A DNA stretch of 5,245 nt, taken from positions 1 through 5,245 of the forward strand of contig JAEXJH010000590.1 in NCBI GenBank assembly GCA_023445955.1, given 5' to 3'. Under the pieces are notes generated by a model that worked only from the letters and a program-made list of their open reading frames with translations, was not told the origin of the DNA and did no database searches. Below are positions 1 through 5,245 of this stretch, piece by piece (the first letter of the stretch is position 1; each line of letters starts with the position of its first letter). The position numbers and the translations under genes were made by a program. Source of the stretch: Pseudomonadota bacterium. Lineage in GTDB: Bacteria; Pseudomonadota; Alphaproteobacteria; Caulobacterales; Caulobacteraceae.

Positions 1-1
1 C

Positions 2-358
2 GGTGGGATCCTGGGCTGGCTGCTGACCCCGATCGTCTGGCTGACCGGCGCGCCGCTGTCGGACCTGCAGCATGTCGGCGCGATCCTGGGGACCAAGGTC
101 GCCGCCAACGAGGTCGTCGCCTACAGCGACATGATGGCTCTGCCGCCCGGCGCGCTCAGCGACAAGAGCCTGCTGATCCTGACCTACGCCCTGGGGAGCT
201 TTGGCAATGTCGGCAGCGTGGCGATCCTGATCGGCAGCCTGTCCTCCATGGCCCCTGAGAAGGTCGGCGAGGTCGTCGAGCTGGGTTTCAAGGCCCTGGC
301 CGCGGCGTTCCTGACCACCTGCCTGACGGCGACGATCATGGGGCTGATCAGCGGCTGA
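2..358 (+). CDS. Nucleoside transporter, CNT/NupC family (C-terminal part; 5' end outside window)
   Basis: The last 118 residues of an inner-membrane concentrative nucleoside transporter, which imports nucleosides coupled to an H+ or Na+ gradient. The frame is open from base 2 to the TGA at 356-358. Seen directly: the CNT signature GTKVAANEVVAY (visible residues 30-41, family form GTK-x-x-x-NEFVAY) with Asn36-Glu37, and ALGSFGNVGSVAI (63-75), matching the family's ALCGFANFSSIAI. Family knowledge: the Glu of the NEF motif and the N-x-x-S of the second motif contact nucleoside in CNT structures; both are kept here (Glu37, Asn69, Ser72), although Cys and the second Phe of the usual second motif are replaced. 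Two hydrophobic segments follow (about 57-81 and 95-116), as expected for the C-terminal helices. A typical CNT is about 400 residues, so roughly the last quarter to third is present. The nucleoside hydrolase and PfkB kinase further right fit the same pathway. ATG codons at 131 and 134 are internal Met codons, not starts. Confidence 0.9.
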   Translation, partial: GGILGWLLTPIVWLTGAPLSDLQHVGAILGTKVAANEVVAYSDMMALPPGALSDKSLLILTYALGSFGNVGSVAILIGSLSSMAPEKVGEVVELGFKALAAAFLTTCLTATIMGLISG

Positions 359-366
359 CGGCCTCT

Positions 367-392
367 GCTCCTGCCATGAGGGTGTCAGGAGC
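367..392 (+). terminator. Stem-loop after the transporter gene (weak terminator or mRNA 3' end element)
   Basis: GCTCCTG (367-373) is perfectly repeated in inverted form as CAGGAGC (386-392), a 7-bp stem with a 12-base loop. After one mismatch, two more base pairs can form inside the loop. It begins 9 bases after the transporter stop and lies before the ribosome binding site of the next gene. There is no run of T after it, so it is not a classic intrinsic terminator. It may be a weak terminator, an mRNA-stabilising hairpin, or chance. Confidence 0.35.
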
Positions 393-435
393 GATGTGAA
401 AGGAATGGCGTGTTCAACTTGGAGGGAACAAGCCC

Positions 436-810
436 ATGACCAACGCCGCGCAAATCGTCTTCACCGAGATTCCCGCTTCGGACCCCGAACGCGCCTGCCG
501 CTTCTACGAGACCCTGCTGCAGGGCGAGGTGACCCGCGCCGACGGCGGTCCCAATCCGATCTGGATGCTGCCGTACGCCGAAGGCGGGCATGCGCCGGGC
601 CATATCTATCCCGGACAGCCGGCGACGAATGGCGGCGGCGCGACCACCCACTTCGCCGTGACCGATACGCTGAGCGACGCCATGGACCGGGTCCGCAAGG
701 GCGGCGGCGAGGTCGTCTCGGACGTCATCGACATCCCGGTGGGCTCGTTCTTCTACGCCACCGACACCGAGGGCAACAGCCTGGGACTCTTCAAGTACCG
801 GACGGCCTAG
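436..810 (+). CDS. VOC family protein (glyoxalase/bleomycin-resistance fold), substrate unknown
   Basis: A 124-residue cytosolic protein with the two-module beta-alpha-beta-beta-beta layout of the vicinal oxygen chelate superfamily. Module 1 starts with FTEIPASDPERACRFYE (residues 9-25), the usual first strand plus helix with the FY pair. Module 2 starts with THFAVTDTLSDAM (71-83) and ends with FFYATDTEGNSLGLF (105-119), which matches the common D-x-E-GN ending. Length is normal for a single-domain VOC protein. Possible metal ligands are Glu11, His56 and His72. The position that usually carries the last acidic ligand (GN-x-x-E-L) is Gly117, so classic metal-dependent glyoxalase I activity is doubtful. 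The start is well supported: GGAGGG at 421-426 lies 9 bases before the ATG. No clear promoter was seen in the 77-bp gap, so read-through from the transporter is possible. The 3' end overlaps the opposing kinase gene by 20 bp. The fold is secure; the function cannot be named. Confidence 0.87.
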   Translation: MTNAAQIVFTEIPASDPERACRFYETLLQGEVTRADGGPNPIWMLPYAEGGHAPGHIYPGQPATNGGGATTHFAVTDTLSDAMDRVRKGGGEVVSDVIDIPVGSFFYATDTEGNSLGLFKYRTA

Positions 811-1606
811 CCGTCAGCAGCGCCCCGGCCGCCGCGATCCCGGCCTCTGCCGCCATGCGCGGCGGAGCGCCGGCGATCAGCGCAGCAAGCGCCGCCCCGG
901 CGAAGGTGTCGCCAGCGCCCGTGGCGTCGTCGGCTTCCAACCGCGCGACCGGCAGGTCGAAGGTCGCGCCGGCCGCCTCGATATGGACGCCATCGGCGCC
1001 GCGAGTCTCGAACAGGATCTGTTCGGCGGGCGCCGCGCCTCTACGGCCCGCCTCCAGCCAGGCGCGTTCGCCGGCGTTGCAGAACACGACCTCGGCCCGG
1101 GCCGTCAGTCGCGCCACGAGTTCGGACGGGAAGCAGGCCGGATCGTCCTTGGCGATCCAGGCCAGGCGCGGGCCTTCGAGATCGAGCAGGCGGGCGGTGA
1201 TTTCCGGCGGACCGGCGGCGATCACAAGCCATTCGGCGTCGGCGGCGAGACGCAGCTGGACCTCGGTTAGTTCAGCTGGCCCCGGCCGCAGCAGGCAGCC
1301 ATAGGTCCCATCGGCGTTGTAGATCAGCAGGCATCGGGTCGAGGGCGCGCCAGGCCTGACCGCGACGCCCTCCACAGAGACGCACGCGGCGCGATAGGCC
1401 TCCCCGTCGGCGTCGTCGCCGGTCCAGGTCAGGGGCGCGGCCGCCAGGTTGGCCTGCCTCAGCGCCGCACTGGCATAGAGCGCCGCGCCGCCCGCACGGG
1501 GCCAGGCGGCCTCGCGCATCAGCCGCGTGCCGCGTCCGGTGAAGTCACCCTCGACCCGGACCACGTAGTCGATCGTCGCGAACCCCGCGACCGCCACCCG
1601 CACCAT
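791..1606 (-). CDS. PfkB/ribokinase-family carbohydrate (or nucleoside) kinase
   Basis: A 271-residue cytosolic ATP-dependent kinase of the PfkB family, which phosphorylates a sugar or nucleoside hydroxyl. Seen directly: N-terminal strand VRVAVAGFATIDYVV (2-16); the substrate-side Gly-Gly (39-40) followed by a helix; N-x-x-E motif NAGE (177-180), associated with Mg/phosphate binding in this family; TRGADGV (201-207), the usual T-R/K-G-x-x-G strand turn; and DDATGAGDTFAG (226-237), the PfkB signature 2 anion hole, with Asp233 as the expected catalytic base. The protein is somewhat shorter than the usual 300 or so residues, mostly at the C-terminus after the signature. Start: ATG at 1606-1604, with GAGGA (1618-1614) 7 bases upstream. 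It is divergent from the TrpF-like/nucleoside hydrolase operon and shares its operator region, so by context ribose or a nucleoside is the likely substrate. The family alone does not fix the substrate; fructose-, adenosine- and other sugar kinases look alike at this level. Confidence 0.9.
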   Translation of the reverse strand: MVRVAVAGFATIDYVVRVEGDFTGRGTRLMREAAWPRAGGAALYASAALRQANLAAAPLTWTGDDADGEAYRAACVSVEGVAVRPGAPSTRCLLIYNADGTYGCLLRPGPAELTEVQLRLAADAEWLVIAAGPPEITARLLDLEGPRLAWIAKDDPACFPSELVARLTARAEVVFCNAGERAWLEAGRRGAAPAEQILFETRGADGVHIEAAGATFDLPVARLEADDATGAGDTFAGAALAALIAGAPPRMAAEAGIAAAGALLTARPSGT

Positions 1607-1646
1607 CTGAACGTCCTCGCTTCAGCGACTTGACTGAAACGTTTCA
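1607..1646. repeat. Cluster of CTGAA/TTCAG elements in the divergent intergenic region
   Basis: The pentamer CTGAA or its complement occurs at 1607-1611 (CTGAA), 1621-1625 (TTCAG) and 1634-1638 (CTGAA); the last is the left part of the operator palindrome, which ends in TTTCA at 1642-1646. Start-to-start spacing is 14 and 13 bases. The first pair forms an inverted repeat with a 9-base centre. These may be extra half-sites for the same regulator, but pentamers recur easily by chance and the first pair overlaps the kinase ribosome binding region. Confidence 0.25.
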
Positions 1647-1653
1647 CTAGATA
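1630..1653 (+). promoter_or_regulatory. Candidate promoter for the TrpF-like/nucleoside hydrolase operon
   Basis: TTGACT at 1630-1635 is a near-perfect -35 element. TAGATA at 1648-1653, in the context ACTAGATA, resembles the Caulobacter housekeeping -10 form GCTANAWC. The spacer is 12 bases, slightly shorter than normal, which is the main weakness. A start near 1660 would leave a leader of about 28 bases. The LacI-type palindrome lies almost exactly between the two elements, a position where a bound repressor would block RNA polymerase. No equally good promoter was seen for the divergent kinase gene. Confidence 0.4.
1635..1646. promoter_or_regulatory. LacI-family operator (perfect 12-bp palindrome TGAAACGTTTCA)
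   Basis: TGAAACGTTTCA is a perfect palindrome with a central CpG, the hallmark of sites bound by LacI/GalR-family regulators, whose hinge helices insert at the central CG. It resembles Cra/FruR and CcpA-type sites. The next flanking base pair breaks symmetry; the one beyond it (A1633/T1648) is symmetric again. It lies in the 81-bp gap between two divergent genes, so one bound regulator could control both the kinase and the hydrolase operon. The regulator gene is not in the window. The surrounding sequence is locally AT-richer than the coding DNA, as expected for a regulatory region. Confidence 0.72.
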
Positions 1654-1687
1654 GTTTGCAAGGACATTTTGATCTTCGGACTCGCCC

Positions 1688-2344
1688 ATGCAGCCGCCCA
1701 GTTTCATTGCGTTCACCGGCGTCGATCGCCTCGAACTGCTGCCCGGCCTCAAGGCGCTTTCGGCCCGCTATCCGATCGAGTGGGGCGTGCTGGTCGATCC
1801 GGCCCAGGAGGACGACAGCCCCCTCTTCCCTCGCGCCGAGATCCGCGACGCCCTGCTGGCCGAGCGCGGCCTGCGCTGGGCCGCCCATGTCTGCGGCGAC
1901 GCGGCCAAGGCCATTGCGGCCAGCCCCCTGACCGCGCCCCTGCCCCCTGGCGGGATCCAGCGCGTGCAGGTCAATCACAGCTTCAAGGGCAGCACCCCGG
2001 CCCAGGTCGCCGCCGCCCGCGACTATGGCCGACGCCTTGGCGTGCGCGCCGTGCTGCAGTGCTCGGGCGGCTTTCCGCTGAGCCAGACCGGAGTCGACTG
2101 GCTGTACGACGTCTCGTTCGGCACCGGGGCGCGGCCTGACCGCTGGCCCGCGCCTCCGCCGGCCGAGGGTCCGTTCTGCGGCTATTCCGGCGGCATCGGC
2201 CCCGACACGGTCACCGACATCCTGGACCGCATCGCCGCGCCGGAGGGGGCGCTTTACTGGATCGACATGGAGTCGGGCGTGCGCACCGATGGGGCCTTCG
2301 ACCTGGCCAAGTGCGAGGCCGTCTGCCGCGCGGTCTACGGATGA
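1688..2344 (+). CDS. Uncharacterised TrpF-like (beta/alpha)8-barrel protein lacking the catalytic Cys
   Basis: A 218-residue protein, probably cytosolic, whose motif order matches phosphoribosylanthranilate isomerase (TrpF) along the whole chain. AFTGVD (8-13) sits at the TrpF KxCGIT strand 1; IEWGVLVDP (30-38) and a following S-P-x-F-P-R (44-49) sit at the GFVFxxxSPR region; RVQVNHS (92-98) at VQLHG; WLYDVSFGTG (138-147) with a later W153 at the LLDxxxGGxG...FDW region; GYSGGIGPDTV (165-175) at AGGLxPENV; and IDMESGVRTDG (192-202) at DVSSGVExxG. The beta-6 Asp (Asp141) and the phosphate-loop glycines are kept, but Thr10 replaces the catalytic Cys, so anthranilate isomerase activity is unlikely. 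The start is the first ATG in this frame, 15 bases after an in-frame stop; only a weak GGA (1678-1680) lies upstream. The ATGA overlap with the nucleoside hydrolase gene implies coupled translation and a role in nucleoside or ribose metabolism. Actual reaction unknown. The alignment was made by eye, so another phosphate-binding barrel remains possible. Confidence 0.8.
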   Translation: MQPPSFIAFTGVDRLELLPGLKALSARYPIEWGVLVDPAQEDDSPLFPRAEIRDALLAERGLRWAAHVCGDAAKAIAASPLTAPLPPGGIQRVQVNHSFKGSTPAQVAAARDYGRRLGVRAVLQCSGGFPLSQTGVDWLYDVSFGTGARPDRWPAPPPAEGPFCGYSGGIGPDTVTDILDRIAAPEGALYWIDMESGVRTDGAFDLAKCEAVCRAVYG

Positions 2345-3261
2345 CCACCGCGCCGAGGCTGGTGATGCTCGACACCGACCCGGGCGTCGACGACGCCCTG
2401 GCCCTGCTCTATCTGCTCGCCCGGCCCGACTTGCGGCTGCTGGCGATCACCACGGTGTTCGGCAACGCCGATGTCGAGACCACCACCCGCAACGCGCTGT
2501 GGCTGCGCGCCACGCTGGGCCTGGACGTTCCCGTCCATCGCGGCGCCGACGCGCCCCTGGCCCGTCCGCGTGGCTGCTCTCCCGTGCATGTGCATGGCGA
2601 GAACGGCCTAGGCGATATCGACCTCTCCGGCCCAGCCCTGCCCGCTGCGGATCCAGGCCCGGCGCATGAGGCGATCATCGACCTTGTCCGCGCTCATCCC
2701 GGCCAAGTGACCATCGCGGCGATCGGGCCGCTGACCAACCTCGCGCTCGCCCTGCGCGCCGCGCCCGACATCACCGGCCTGGTCGCCGAGGTGGTGATCA
2801 TGGGCGGCGCCTTCGCGCGGGGTAACGTCACCCCGTTCGCCGAGGCCAATATCCACAACGACCCCGAGGCGGCCGCCGAGGTGCTGGCCGCATCCTGGCC
2901 GGTAACCCTGGTCCCGCTGGACGCCACCCTGCCCTGCGTCCTGACCGACGCCGCGGCGCGCAAGATGGCGCAGGCCAGCGCCACTGGCCGCTTCGTCCAC
3001 GACGTCACCCGAGGCTACGCCGCCACCTACGCCCGGCACGAGGGCCTGGACGGCTGCGTGCTGCACGACGTCGCCGCTTTGGTCCGGCTCACCCGGCCCG
3101 AGCTGTTCGAGGTCCGATCAGCGCCGGTCTCGGTGACGCTGGACGGCGAACGCCTGGGCCAGACGAGCTGGTCCGAGCACGGCCCACACCGCCAGGTCTG
3201 CCTGAACACCGACGGCGCTGAACTCGCCCGACACTTCCAGCAGACGCTGACCGCGTCCTAG
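2341..3261 (+). CDS. Inosine-uridine-preferring nucleoside hydrolase family protein
   Basis: A 306-residue enzyme that hydrolyses the N-glycosidic bond of nucleosides, giving a free base and ribose. Seen directly: LDTDPGVDDALAL (10-22), the family signature with Asp13, Asp17 and Asp18 for Ca2+ and catalysis; VFGNADVETTTRNA (39-52) with Asn42; HGENGLG (85-91); IGPLTNLALAL (128-138) with Thr132 as expected calcium ligand; MGGAF (154-158); EANIHNDPEAA (168-178) with Glu168 and Asn170 for ribose binding; and LHDVAAL (241-247) with His242 and Asp243. All expected active-site residues are present and the length is typical. The ATG at 2341 overlaps the preceding TGA (2342-2344); a start 30 bases earlier would add a non-conserved tail before the signature, so 2341 is preferred. 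There is no strong ribosome binding site, consistent with translational coupling. No signal peptide, so cytosolic. The stop lies one base from that of the convergent hexosaminidase gene. Base preference cannot be read from the sequence. Confidence 0.94.
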   Translation: MTTAPRLVMLDTDPGVDDALALLYLLARPDLRLLAITTVFGNADVETTTRNALWLRATLGLDVPVHRGADAPLARPRGCSPVHVHGENGLGDIDLSGPALPAADPGPAHEAIIDLVRAHPGQVTIAAIGPLTNLALALRAAPDITGLVAEVVIMGGAFARGNVTPFAEANIHNDPEAAAEVLAASWPVTLVPLDATLPCVLTDAAARKMAQASATGRFVHDVTRGYAATYARHEGLDGCVLHDVAALVRLTRPELFEVRSAPVSVTLDGERLGQTSWSEHGPHRQVCLNTDGAELARHFQQTLTAS

Positions 3262-3262
3262 C

Positions 3263-5245
3263 TCATCGCACGGCGACGTTCGGCGTGATGCGGACGCTGT
3301 ACAGCGCCCACATCGGCTCGATGGCCCGGCTGGCGAAGGTGAAGCACAGATCGCCGACGCCGCGCCCCGGGACATCCACCTGCAGCGAGGTCAGGGCGCT
3401 GTTGCGGGCGGCGTCGGTCAGCGGGACGGTGGCCAGGCGCGGCCCCTTGCAGCCGAACCTCACCTCCAGCTCGCCCTCCGGCCGCGACGGCGGCCGCACG
3501 GGCAGTGGATCCAGCTTGTTGCCGAGCTGGAAGTTGAACGGCAGCTGGCCGACCGTGACGGTCAGCTTGGCGCCGTTGGTCAGGTCGGCGCTCTTCCAGA
3601 TCCAGCACGGATTGAGGATGTCGAGCATGAACGTCGCGCGCTCGCCCTTGGCGTTGGCGCCGTCGTCCTCGAGGTTCAGGATCAGGTTGTCGGTGCAGCG
3701 CGCCAGCTCGTGCGAGCGGCGGGTCAAGGCGCGCTCGGGCGTCACCGTCCAGTCGCGCGTGCGGCCCAGCGGGTACTGATCGAGGAAGGTCCGGGCCTTC
3801 AGCTGCACGCCCGGCTTCAGGGCCAGCGGCGCCTGATAGGGCCGCGATTTGGGCGTCGGTTCGCTGCCGTCGGTGGTGTAGCGCACCTGGCCGACCTGCA
3901 AGCCGGTGTCGAGCTGGGTCGCGATCGTCTCCGCCGGCGTGGCGAACGAGGCCTGCGGCTCGAACGGGACCGGGTCATAGGCCAGGCCCAGATCGCTCAG
4001 GCGTCCCAGGGTGGCGGGGAGACGGTCGGCGAAGCTGTCCCAGCTCTGTTTCTGGCGCGGGGTCCAGGCGTTCTCGGCCAAGGCGGCCAGGCGCGGGAAA
4101 AGCATGCTCACGGCCCGCTCGTCGGTGCGGACATGCTCGCTGAACAGCGTGGCCTGCACGCCCAGCACGTGCTTGTGCTGCTCGGGCGTCAGCTCCGAGG
4201 GCTCGGCGTCGAAGGCGTAGACCGTCTTCAGCGTCGACATCTTGCCCCGGCCGGGCGGCTCGTCGGGCGAGGTGCTCTGGCGATGGTCGAAATACAGAAC
4301 CGGCCCCGGCGCCAGCACCGTGTCGTGGCCCTGCTTGGCGGCGGCCACCGCGCCGTCCAGCCCGCGCCAGGACATCACCGTGGCGTTGGGCGCCAGGCCG
4401 CCTTCCAGGATCTCGTCCCAGCCAACCAGCCGGCGGCCCTTGGCGTTCAGGCGCCTTTCGATGCGCTGGATGAAGTAGCTCTGCAGCGCGTGCTCATCGG
4501 GCAGGCCCAGCGCCTTGATCTTGGCCTGGATGGCGGGACTGGCCTCCCACTGGGCCTTCAGCGCCTCGTCGCCGCCGACGTGGATGTAGGTCGACGGGAA
4601 GATCGCCATCACCTCGTCCAGCACGTCCTCCAGGAAGGCGAAGGTGGCGTCGTCGACGTTGAAGATATCGGGATAGACGCCCCAGTCGGCCATCACCTTC
4701 TCGGACGCCGGGCGCGTGCCCAGCTGCGGATAGCTGGAGATCGCCGCCTGGGCGTGGCCCGGCATCTCGATCTCGGGCACCACGGTGATATTGCGGGCGG
4801 CGGCGTAGGCGACGATCTCGCGCGCCTGATCCTGGGTGTAGTAGCCGCCATAGCGCACGGGCTCGCCCGCGGCGTTGAAGCCCGCCGCGCCGGCCGGCTG
4901 ACGCCAGGCGCCGTGCTCGGTCAGCTTCGGGTACTTCTTGATCTCCAGCCGCCAGGCCTGGTCGTCGGTCAGGTGCCAGTGGAAGGTGTTGAGCTTCAGG
5001 CTGGCCATGCCGTCCAGAATGGCCTTGATCGTCCCGAGGCTGCGGTAGTGGCGGGCGGTGTCCAGCATCAGGCCGCGCCAGACGAAGCGTGGGGCGTCCT
5101 CGATCTTGACGGCCTGGACGTGCAGGGGCGCGCCGGCCTTGCTCTGCGCCGCCAGCTGCCACAGCGACACGGCGCCATAGAACAGGCCGGCCTTGTCCTG
5201 GGCGCGGATCTCGGCGCGCTGGGAGGAGACGTCGAGGTCGTAGCC
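3263..5245 (-). CDS. Beta-N-acetylhexosaminidase, GH20 (5' end outside window)
   Basis: The last 660 residues of a family 20 glycoside hydrolase, which removes terminal beta-linked GlcNAc/GalNAc, for example from chitin oligomers. The frame is open to the window edge; the GTG at 5170 is an internal Val codon, because GH20 N-terminal domain sequence (GYDLDVSSQR, then LFYGAVSLWQL) runs upstream of it. Visible-residue positions: APRFVWRGLMLD (51-62) with substrate-binding Arg57; HWHLTDDQ (89-96); PEIEMPGHA (157-165); HVGGDE (222-227) with the Asp226-Glu227 catalytic pair (Glu the general acid, Asp assisting the substrate acetamido group); GWDEI (275-279); ENAWTP (391-396). After the barrel comes a chitobiase C-terminal-like beta domain (about 430-500, with YTTDGSEPT), then an extra unrecognised domain (about 515-660). 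A signal peptide is expected but would lie outside the window. It is convergent with the nucleoside hydrolase, so probably a separate transcript and pathway. Confidence 0.95.
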   Translation of the reverse strand, partial: GYDLDVSSQRAEIRAQDKAGLFYGAVSLWQLAAQSKAGAPLHVQAVKIEDAPRFVWRGLMLDTARHYRSLGTIKAILDGMASLKLNTFHWHLTDDQAWRLEIKKYPKLTEHGAWRQPAGAAGFNAAGEPVRYGGYYTQDQAREIVAYAAARNITVVPEIEMPGHAQAAISSYPQLGTRPASEKVMADWGVYPDIFNVDDATFAFLEDVLDEVMAIFPSTYIHVGGDEALKAQWEASPAIQAKIKALGLPDEHALQSYFIQRIERRLNAKGRRLVGWDEILEGGLAPNATVMSWRGLDGAVAAAKQGHDTVLAPGPVLYFDHRQSTSPDEPPGRGKMSTLKTVYAFDAEPSELTPEQHKHVLGVQATLFSEHVRTDERAVSMLFPRLAALAENAWTPRQKQSWDSFADRLPATLGRLSDLGLAYDPVPFEPQASFATPAETIATQLDTGLQVGQVRYTTDGSEPTPKSRPYQAPLALKPGVQLKARTFLDQYPLGRTRDWTVTPERALTRRSHELARCTDNLILNLEDDGANAKGERATFMLDILNPCWIWKSADLTNGAKLTVTVGQLPFNFQLGNKLDPLPVRPPSRPEGELEVRFGCKGPRLATVPLTDAARNSALTSLQVDVPGRGVGDLCFTFASRAIEPMWALYSVRITPNVAVR

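Noticed and set aside
131..133. ATG at 131 as start of a small 75-residue membrane protein
   Set aside because: The frame is open upstream to the window edge and the upstream residues hold the CNT GTK...NE signature, so this is the tail of a longer transporter.
396..1304. A 302-codon open frame on the plus strand across the VOC gene and opposite the kinase gene
   Set aside because: It is Arg/Ala/Ser/Pro-rich with no recognisable motif, overlaps two genes with clear family signatures, and is the kind of long empty frame common in very GC-rich DNA.
1656..1661. TTGCAA read on the minus strand as a -35 for the kinase gene
   Set aside because: No acceptable -10 lies 15-18 bases downstream; the best hexamer (TTCAGT) matches only half of the consensus.
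1669..2139. TTG start at 1669, preceded by AAGGA (1660-1664), opening a 156-codon frame
   Set aside because: The spacing looks tempting, but the product is a low-complexity Arg/Pro/Ala-rich chain in another frame of the TrpF-like gene, which has clear motifs.
2311..2340. Upstream ATG at 2311 as start of the nucleoside hydrolase
   Set aside because: It would add ten Arg-rich residues before the conserved N-terminal strand and overlap the TrpF-like gene by 34 bp; the ATG at 2341 gives the typical family N-terminus and a classic ATGA junction.
2608..3066. A 152-codon minus-strand frame opposite the nucleoside hydrolase
   Set aside because: Gly/Asp/Gln-rich with no domain signature; it mirrors the codon pattern of the hydrolase gene.
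4494..5162. A 222-codon minus-strand frame inside the hexosaminidase gene
   Set aside because: It is an out-of-frame reading of the GH20 gene, full of Arg/Gly/Pro, with no independent motif or ribosome binding site.
5168..5170. GTG at 5170 as start of the hexosaminidase
   Set aside because: The 25 codons upstream continue in frame to the window edge and encode typical GH20 N-terminal domain sequence, so this is an internal Val.

Overview
The window is very GC-rich, densely packed bacterial DNA with GC-ending codons. Gene content and style (a Caulobacter-like promoter candidate, a large GH20 hexosaminidase, compact gene packing) suggest an alphaproteobacterium, most likely Caulobacter or a close relative. 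That assignment is inferred from style and is not proven by a marker gene. No RNA genes, insertion sequences, CRISPR arrays or phage-like segments are visible.

Layout from left to right. (1) The 3' end of a concentrative nucleoside transporter (CNT/NupC family), plus strand. (2) A 77-bp gap holding a small stem-loop, then a 124-residue VOC (glyoxalase-like) protein, plus strand. (3) A PfkB/ribokinase-family sugar or nucleoside kinase on the minus strand, whose 3' end overlaps that of the VOC gene by 20 bp. (4) An 81-bp divergent intergenic region with a perfect 12-bp LacI-type operator palindrome and a plausible plus-strand promoter around it. (5) A two-gene plus-strand operon: an unnamed TrpF-like (beta/alpha)8-barrel protein, joined by a 4-bp ATGA overlap to an inosine-uridine-type nucleoside hydrolase. 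(6) A GH20 beta-N-acetylhexosaminidase on the minus strand. It is cut by the right window edge and ends one base from the hydrolase stop codon.

The first five segments read as a nucleoside-use locus. The transporter would bring nucleosides across the inner membrane, the hydrolase would split them into base and free ribose, and the PfkB kinase could phosphorylate the ribose or a nucleoside. The kinase and the hydrolase operon share one regulatory gap, so a LacI-family regulator (not in this window) may control both. The odd member is the TrpF-like protein. It keeps the TrpF barrel layout, with the beta-6 Asp, a GG phosphate-loop motif and a D-x-x-S-G-V motif, but has Thr where the catalytic Cys of phosphoribosylanthranilate isomerase should be. 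It is therefore probably not a tryptophan enzyme and may act on ribose or ribose phosphate. The hexosaminidase belongs to amino-sugar/chitin breakdown and appears to be a separate unit.
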